Shown in pieces: positions 60,001 through 64,000 of a DNA stretch of 64,000 bases (the stretch's first letter is position 1; every line of letters begins with the position of its first letter). Made by a program: the position numbers and the translations under genes. The notes below the pieces were generated by a model, which worked only from the letters and a program-made list of their open reading frames with translations, made no database searches and was not told where the DNA came from. The stretch covers positions 992,001 to 1,056,000 of the forward strand of contig CANLQE010000001.1 of assembly GCA_947493215.1 (NCBI GenBank), given 5' to 3'. This stretch comes from an uncultured Sphingomonadaceae bacterium. Its GTDB lineage: Bacteria > Pseudomonadota > Alphaproteobacteria > Sphingomonadales > Sphingomonadaceae.

Positions 60001-60885
60001 CTAGGTAGAGAATTGTGCCGGAATTTCTGGATCCATCGTATTGAGGAGCGGAATGCTGTTTTTGGGTAAATGTGCATAGGCGGCGGTCCAGCGGGACACC
60101 CAATCGGGGTCGTCAACCTTGCTGGGATGATAACCGGGTAACACAGACTTAATCATCGCTGGCGAGATGTTCACAAAGAACCGCGCGATCATCCGATAGA
60201 GCCGCAACCGGCTCCGCCAGCTTTTCCACAAACCGTCTTTTTTCAGCATCTTCATATAAGCCTGACGGCTATATTTCGCCACGTGATAGGTCGCAAAAAT
60301 CAAACCCCAGATGCGTGGCCAATAAGAGCCGAACAAATCCTGATACAGATCAAAGGCGACGTTCTTATGTTCCGTTTCTTCGACCATGTGCCATAATACC
60401 AGAGACGTTACCGCAGGGTCAGCCCCAGCAAACAGGTCCCGCCGGTCTTTGATCAACCATTCGGTGATACCCATGGTCATGGTTTCAAATCCAGCGGCAT
60501 AGGCCACACGCCAGCGCAGGCTTTTACCCTGCAGGCGGCGATAATCATCCTCCATATTTTCTTCAACGTCCGCCAGATCGGGATAATGGCCTTGTTTCAA
60601 TATCTCATTGTAGCGGCGATGGTTCTGATAATGCTGACCCTCTTGACCGATAAAGCCGTAAACGTCTTTTTTAAGCTCTTGATTACTGGCGTTTTTCAAT
60701 CCCTCTTTGACCGTCTTGATCAAAAACGGCTCCAGATAGGGCATGGTCAGCGACGCCCCGTTGAGCATGTGACTCCATTCGGGATGGTCAGGATGCCAAA
60801 CCGGATTAATCTGCTCATCAAAGGCGAAGGGGATTGAGCGAACGATGATATCGGGATAACCATCCCGGGATAATGTGCTGCTCAT
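60001..60885 (-). CDS. Predicted metal-dependent hydrolase (PF10118 type)
   Basis: A 294-residue protein of the uncharacterised metal-hydrolase family with a ferritin-like pattern. Motifs are GFIGQEGQHYQNHRRYNEIL near residue 77, ETMTMGITEWLI near 134 and WHMVEETEHKNVAFDLY near 164, giving the Glu and His ligands of a di-metal centre. It overlaps the membrane protein gene upstream by four bases. The reaction is unknown. Confidence 0.85.
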   Translation of the reverse strand: MSSTLSRDGYPDIIVRSIPFAFDEQINPVWHPDHPEWSHMLNGASLTMPYLEPFLIKTVKEGLKNASNQELKKDVYGFIGQEGQHYQNHRRYNEILKQGHYPDLADVEENMEDDYRRLQGKSLRWRVAYAAGFETMTMGITEWLIKDRRDLFAGADPAVTSLVLWHMVEETEHKNVAFDLYQDLFGSYWPRIWGLIFATYHVAKYSRQAYMKMLKKDGLWKSWRSRLRLYRMIARFFVNISPAMIKSVLPGYHPSKVDDPDWVSRWTAAYAHLPKNSIPLLNTMDPEIPAQFST

Positions 60886-61382
60886 GATGGTTTTCCCAAT
60901 GTTTTATAATGTTGCCATGCGCCCCATGCAAACAGCCCGAAACCGATATGGACGGCAACGATGGGCGGCCATCCGAACAGATAGATGATATTATTGATCG
61001 TTACGTCGCCGGGGAAGGGGCCGCCACCAAATTCCAGGCCTCTGGTGCCGAATATGGCATTGGCAATGGCCGGCAGCGTAAACAGCCACGCATAAGTTAG
61101 CGATGACCAGAACAGCCATGTCTGGCCTTTGGGGCCAAGCCGCACAAACGGCGCAACAGCAGCCAGCGCGATCAGGATCAATCCATTGGTGATGCCTTCG
61201 AGATGGGCCATGTTCCATGCCCGGCGATCGCCGCCAATTTCAATCGGAATATCCGTAAAAAGCGGCCACAGGTCCAGCGCGCCGAGCAGGAAAAAGAAGT
61301 AAAGCCATCCAGCGAGAGCGGAGGAAATGAGCAATCCAACCCCGTTTAGTACCAGCAATGTTCGTCGCTTCTCGCTCAGCAT
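60882..61382 (-). CDS. Four-span membrane protein paired with the metal hydrolase
   Basis: A 166-residue membrane protein. Four spans are seen (VLNGVGLLISSALAGWLYFFFL, ITNGLILIALAAVAPF, WLFWSSLTYAWLFTLPAIANAI, IVAVHIGFGLFAWGAW). NMAHLEGITNGL resembles the HLEG/N pattern of styrene oxide isomerase-like proteins, but this is only a resemblance. It forms an operon with the hydrolase (4-base overlap) and lies 28 bp from the PadR gene. Confidence 0.65.
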   Translation of the reverse strand: MLSEKRRTLLVLNGVGLLISSALAGWLYFFFLLGALDLWPLFTDIPIEIGGDRRAWNMAHLEGITNGLILIALAAVAPFVRLGPKGQTWLFWSSLTYAWLFTLPAIANAIFGTRGLEFGGGPFPGDVTINNIIYLFGWPPIVAVHIGFGLFAWGAWQHYKTLGKPS

Positions 61383-61410
61383 GATATTCCCCTCAATCTG
61401 TCGGCCAAAT

Positions 61411-62001
61411 TTATCGGCTCTGCGCTTTATTATTTGATCCCTTTATGGGCACCACATTGGACAGCTTTGCTACCGCCTCCACGCTCAATCGTTCGAGCGC
61501 TTGCGTGCACCAATCAGCCCATTCATTTTCATATCTTATGCCGACTTCCAGTGCGAGCTGCCGCCCCAGATCAGAAAGACAATCCGCATCGCCCAATATC
61601 TTGTGCTTGGCCAAATATTGGGCATGTCGGTCGCGGTGGCGTTCCAGCCGCAGCGACAAATGTTCCCGTAAGGCATCCAGATCCACCGCATCAATGCCGT
61701 AAAGCTGCACTAGAAAATCATCTTTCAACTCTTGCGGCTGCGATGGTTCCCGCGACCATGCCAGCAACGCTTCTCGACCAGCTTCTGAGATCGTAAAAAC
61801 GATGCGATTGGGTTTGCCAGTCTGTTGTATTTCCTCGGCAAAAACGAGCTGCTTTTCTTTCAACTTTCCCAATTCGCGATAAATTTGCGAATGGCGCGCC
61901 CGCCAAAAGAAACCGATGGTTTCATCAAACTGCTTGGCAACGTCATAGCCCGACTTCGGGCCCTCACTAATCGCGACAAGGATTGAATATTTTAGCGACA
62001 T
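61411..62001 (-). CDS. PadR-family transcriptional regulator
   Basis: A 196-residue PadR regulator. The winged helix is YSILVAISEGPKSGYDVAKQFDETIGFFWRARHSQIYRELGKL at residues 4-46, and the C-terminal helical Vir-activator-like domain follows (LDALREHLSLRLERHRDRHAQYL). It leads a three-gene minus-strand unit with the membrane protein and the hydrolase, so it probably represses them. Its ligand is unknown. Confidence 0.92.
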   Translation of the reverse strand: MSLKYSILVAISEGPKSGYDVAKQFDETIGFFWRARHSQIYRELGKLKEKQLVFAEEIQQTGKPNRIVFTISEAGREALLAWSREPSQPQELKDDFLVQLYGIDAVDLDALREHLSLRLERHRDRHAQYLAKHKILGDADCLSDLGRQLALEVGIRYENEWADWCTQALERLSVEAVAKLSNVVPIKGSNNKAQSR

Positions 62002-62205
62002 TAATTGGTTCCGACCCTATTCCACTAATGGAATACATATGACACTTGTGTAATATGAGTCAAGTCTGACGGAAAATAGGGTCCAGCGCTTGAATAAGCC
62101 ATCCAAGCTCAGGGCTTCGGCGGCTAAACCAGGATTAGCCTTTTATTAAGTATAATCGTTTACCATCGTCTCATCGAAATATATGAGTCCAAGGAGAGCG
62201 TGATT

Positions 62206-63384
62206 GTGCAGCGGCAGCAGCGAATATTATTCTATTTGCCCGTTGTTACGCCTTGGTGGTTTGCTAATATTGTCGTGCATTTGATCAGAAGCCTGGCGCG
62301 GATCCATGATGTTCATGTGCTGGTGCCTCCGTCCTGGTGCAATACCGGTCTTGGCGAAGAGCAAATCGACTTGATCGCTGATCTCGACCATGTGCGCTGG
62401 TATCTGCTCGATGGGCCGGACCATCCCCACTTGCGCACCGATGCCGGCGCGCAAGATGATCTTTTTGCGCTCGTTGATGATATTGACCCCGATCTTATCT
62501 TGTGCCGTAGCGCCGATATCGCAACCCCGGCCCGTTTTCCGGGAACGGTGCGTTACATTATGGAGGGCGCAGCGCCGCCTTTCCAAACAGGCAACAACTG
62601 GATCACTTTGTCGCCGTCTCTGTTCGACCATGGTATGATACCCCCCTTTTCGCCGGAGCTTGTTGACAGTCTTGACAGGATTGCTGGTCCGTTATGGGCC
62701 CAAATGATGCAACAAACCGCGCTGCCGACGCGTTCAGCGTTCATCGAACAAACCGGATTGCCGACGGATAAAACCATTATCGGCCTGCCGCTGGAATATG
62801 AGCATGAAGAAAATTTCTTCGGCCAGCACCATCGCTATTCAGATAATGCCGCGATGATCACGGCCGTTTCTGCGATGCTGGATGACGCTACTGTGCTCGC
62901 CGTAACCAACCACCCTTTGAATGAACTTTATGGTGATAATAGCGCCATCGATGCCGCCATAGCGGAGCAACAGGGCAAGGTCATCATGCTGGGCGGCGTC
63001 CAAAAGGCTGGCCAGACGACTTTGGCTTTAAGCCAGCATTGCGACGGCATGATAGTTGGCAATTCCAAAAGCTGGTCTGCCTGCGCGGCCTTGGGCACAC
63101 CCTTCATGCGCCTGTCGGATTTCGCGACGGGGGATTGGCTGGAAGCTTATGACGCATTGCCAGCATTTCTCGCCGATATTGCGGGTGGCCTAACCAAACA
63201 GGCAGACCCCGCTATGGTGCGTCGTTGGTTCGCTTTCCATTTGGCCAATAATGTTTTTGATCCGGCAGACCCCGCTGCTGATGCCGATGATATCGTCTCG
63301 CGCATATTACAGCCCGTTGATGCCAGTCGTTGGGATCGGGCGATCGCGCAATATTACGCGCAACCATCGGAACAGGCGGCATGA
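62206..63384 (+). CDS. Putative glycosyltransferase-like surface-glycan protein
   Basis: A 392-residue soluble protein. The opening RILFYLPVVTPWWFANIVVHLIRSL and DVHVLVPPSW resemble a GT-B N-terminal domain. Later segments are DNAAMITAVSAML and NHPLNELYGDN near residue 245 and KSWSACAALGTPFM near 285, typical of capsule-polysaccharide-type proteins. A GTG at 62206 is preferred because AGGAG stands nine bases before it; the GTG at 62200 is too near. The nearby cytidylyltransferase suggests a CMP-sugar pathway. The exact reaction is not established. Confidence 0.55.
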   Translation: MQRQQRILFYLPVVTPWWFANIVVHLIRSLARIHDVHVLVPPSWCNTGLGEEQIDLIADLDHVRWYLLDGPDHPHLRTDAGAQDDLFALVDDIDPDLILCRSADIATPARFPGTVRYIMEGAAPPFQTGNNWITLSPSLFDHGMIPPFSPELVDSLDRIAGPLWAQMMQQTALPTRSAFIEQTGLPTDKTIIGLPLEYEHEENFFGQHHRYSDNAAMITAVSAMLDDATVLAVTNHPLNELYGDNSAIDAAIAEQQGKVIMLGGVQKAGQTTLALSQHCDGMIVGNSKSWSACAALGTPFMRLSDFATGDWLEAYDALPAFLADIAGGLTKQADPAMVRRWFAFHLANNVFDPADPAADADDIVSRILQPVDASRWDRAIAQYYAQPSEQAA

Positions 63385-63411
63385 ACAGATTTCTCAAAAA
63401 GGCATTTATCC

Positions 63412-64000
63412 ATGTATGATCTGGCAGTAGTTATTCCCGTCCGGCGGGGAAGTTCCCGCATCGCGGAAAAATGCCTGCTCCCTTTTGGCGATCAGGAAAC
63501 ATTGATCGAGTGGAAGCTAGCGCAGCTTACGAAAGTGATCGATCCGCACCGGATTTATCTTTCGAGCGAAGACGAGGATTTTCTGGCATTGGGGGATCGT
63601 TTCGGCGTGTCGCGACATCGCCGCGCGCGGCATCTGGCAATAGACCATATTGCTCCGTTCCGTGATGTGATCACGGGTATCGTCCGTGATATTCCGCACG
63701 CCCATATCGCATGGTCCACCGTGGTGTGCCCGTTAATGGCGCCGCAGGAATATTGCGATGCTTTTCGCGCCTATCATGACGGTGTGATCCATGGCGATCA
63801 TGATTCATTGCTGGGCGTGAATTTGATGAAGGAATATTTCTGGTCACGCGACGGCGCGTTGAACTACGAAGCGAGCCGCAACCACACGATTTCGCAAGAC
63901 TTGCCAGAATGGTTCAAAGTGACAAACAGCATCTATATGGCCCCGCGCCATCAAATATTGGCGAATGAATATTTCGTCGGCCAAAATCCCGTGCTCCAAT
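63412..64000 (+). CDS. Acylneuraminate/KDO-type cytidylyltransferase (3' end outside window)
   Basis: 196 codons are visible. MYDLAVVIPVRRGSSRIAEKCLLPFGDQ is the nucleotide-binding start of CMP-sugar synthetases. Further matching parts are RHLAIDHIAPFRDV and IAWSTVVCPLMAPQEY near residue 98. The ATG at 63412 has AAAAGG upstream. The gene runs off the right edge. With the previous gene it opens a probable nonulosonic- or KDO-like surface-sugar locus. The exact sugar cannot be told. Confidence 0.8.
   Translation, partial: MYDLAVVIPVRRGSSRIAEKCLLPFGDQETLIEWKLAQLTKVIDPHRIYLSSEDEDFLALGDRFGVSRHRRARHLAIDHIAPFRDVITGIVRDIPHAHIAWSTVVCPLMAPQEYCDAFRAYHDGVIHGDHDSLLGVNLMKEYFWSRDGALNYEASRNHTISQDLPEWFKVTNSIYMAPRHQILANEYFVGQNPVLQ

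Noticed and set aside
1-64000. CRISPR arrays, tRNA or rRNA genes
   Set aside because: No regularly spaced direct repeats and no cloverleaf-like or rRNA segments were recognised by reading; a dedicated scan could not be run.

Overview
The window looks like a chromosome segment of a marine-type alphaproteobacterium of the order Sphingomonadales (a Sphingorhabdus/Parasphingorhabdus/Sphingopyxis-like organism). This rests on protein style, the moderately high GC, the sphingomonad-type gene transfer agent (GTA) cluster, and the GTA-linked DUF6127 and DUF2793 genes. The genus is inferred, not proven.

Layout. 1-7.5 kb: end of a plant-type glutamate-cysteine ligase gene, a YqaA/VTT membrane protein, an AGCS sodium:alanine symporter, a DUF2855 protein, a cyclic-nucleotide-binding patatin-like esterase and a DUF6151 zinc protein. 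7.7-14.0 kb: a two-gene ABC exporter whose permease is fused to a periplasmic M1 metallopeptidase, two GFA-type zinc proteins and a flavodoxin-like protein. 14.0-29.3 kb: a complete structural GTA cluster in capsid-to-tail order (TerS, TerL, portal, small membrane protein, protease, capsid, connectors, tail terminator, major tail protein, chaperones, tape measure, distal tail/DUF2460 fusion, hub, NlpC/P60, tail-tip, DUF2793). It has no integrase, repressor or lysis cassette. 29.4-31.3 kb: an OmpA-like porin with a 21-proline linker and a frameshifted AHH-nuclease-like gene. 31.3-35.9 kb: purine genes purC, purS and purQ, interrupted by a putative Slam outer-membrane translocator and its TbpB-like lipoprotein partner. 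36-44.4 kb: a DUF4349 lipoprotein, an NTF2-like protein, parC, an EF-hand lipoprotein, a LysR/flavin-reductase divergent pair and a secreted amidohydrolase. 44.4-54.1 kb: an SDR, a CCA transferase/NUDIX/DUF1285 operon, a GNAT protein, a DUF1499 protein, a sugar dehydrogenase, an ICMT-like protein, DNA glycosylase Tag, and a photolyase-like protein coupled to a 59-residue helix-turn-helix protein. 54.2-64 kb: a GGDEF-EAL protein, a LuxR solo, a winged-helix protein, a threonine aldolase, a DMT exporter, a PadR-linked hydrolase/membrane pair, and the start of a surface-glycan locus (glycosyltransferase-like protein, cytidylyltransferase).

Two repeat families run through the window. One is a roughly 206-bp imperfect palindrome with three full copies, two of them inside the GTA operon. 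The other is a roughly 30-nt palindrome built on TGTCCGCT...AGCGGACA, with six copies in gene gaps.

The most interesting observations are: (i) a 782-residue GTA tail protein carrying an internal AGGAGG-ATG that would yield the free DUF2460 distal-tail protein from the same gene; (ii) hairpins and repeats placed at the points in the GTA operon where dosage should change; (iii) a Slam/TbpB-like cassette lodged inside the pur operon; and (iv) the ABC exporter-M1 peptidase fusion.
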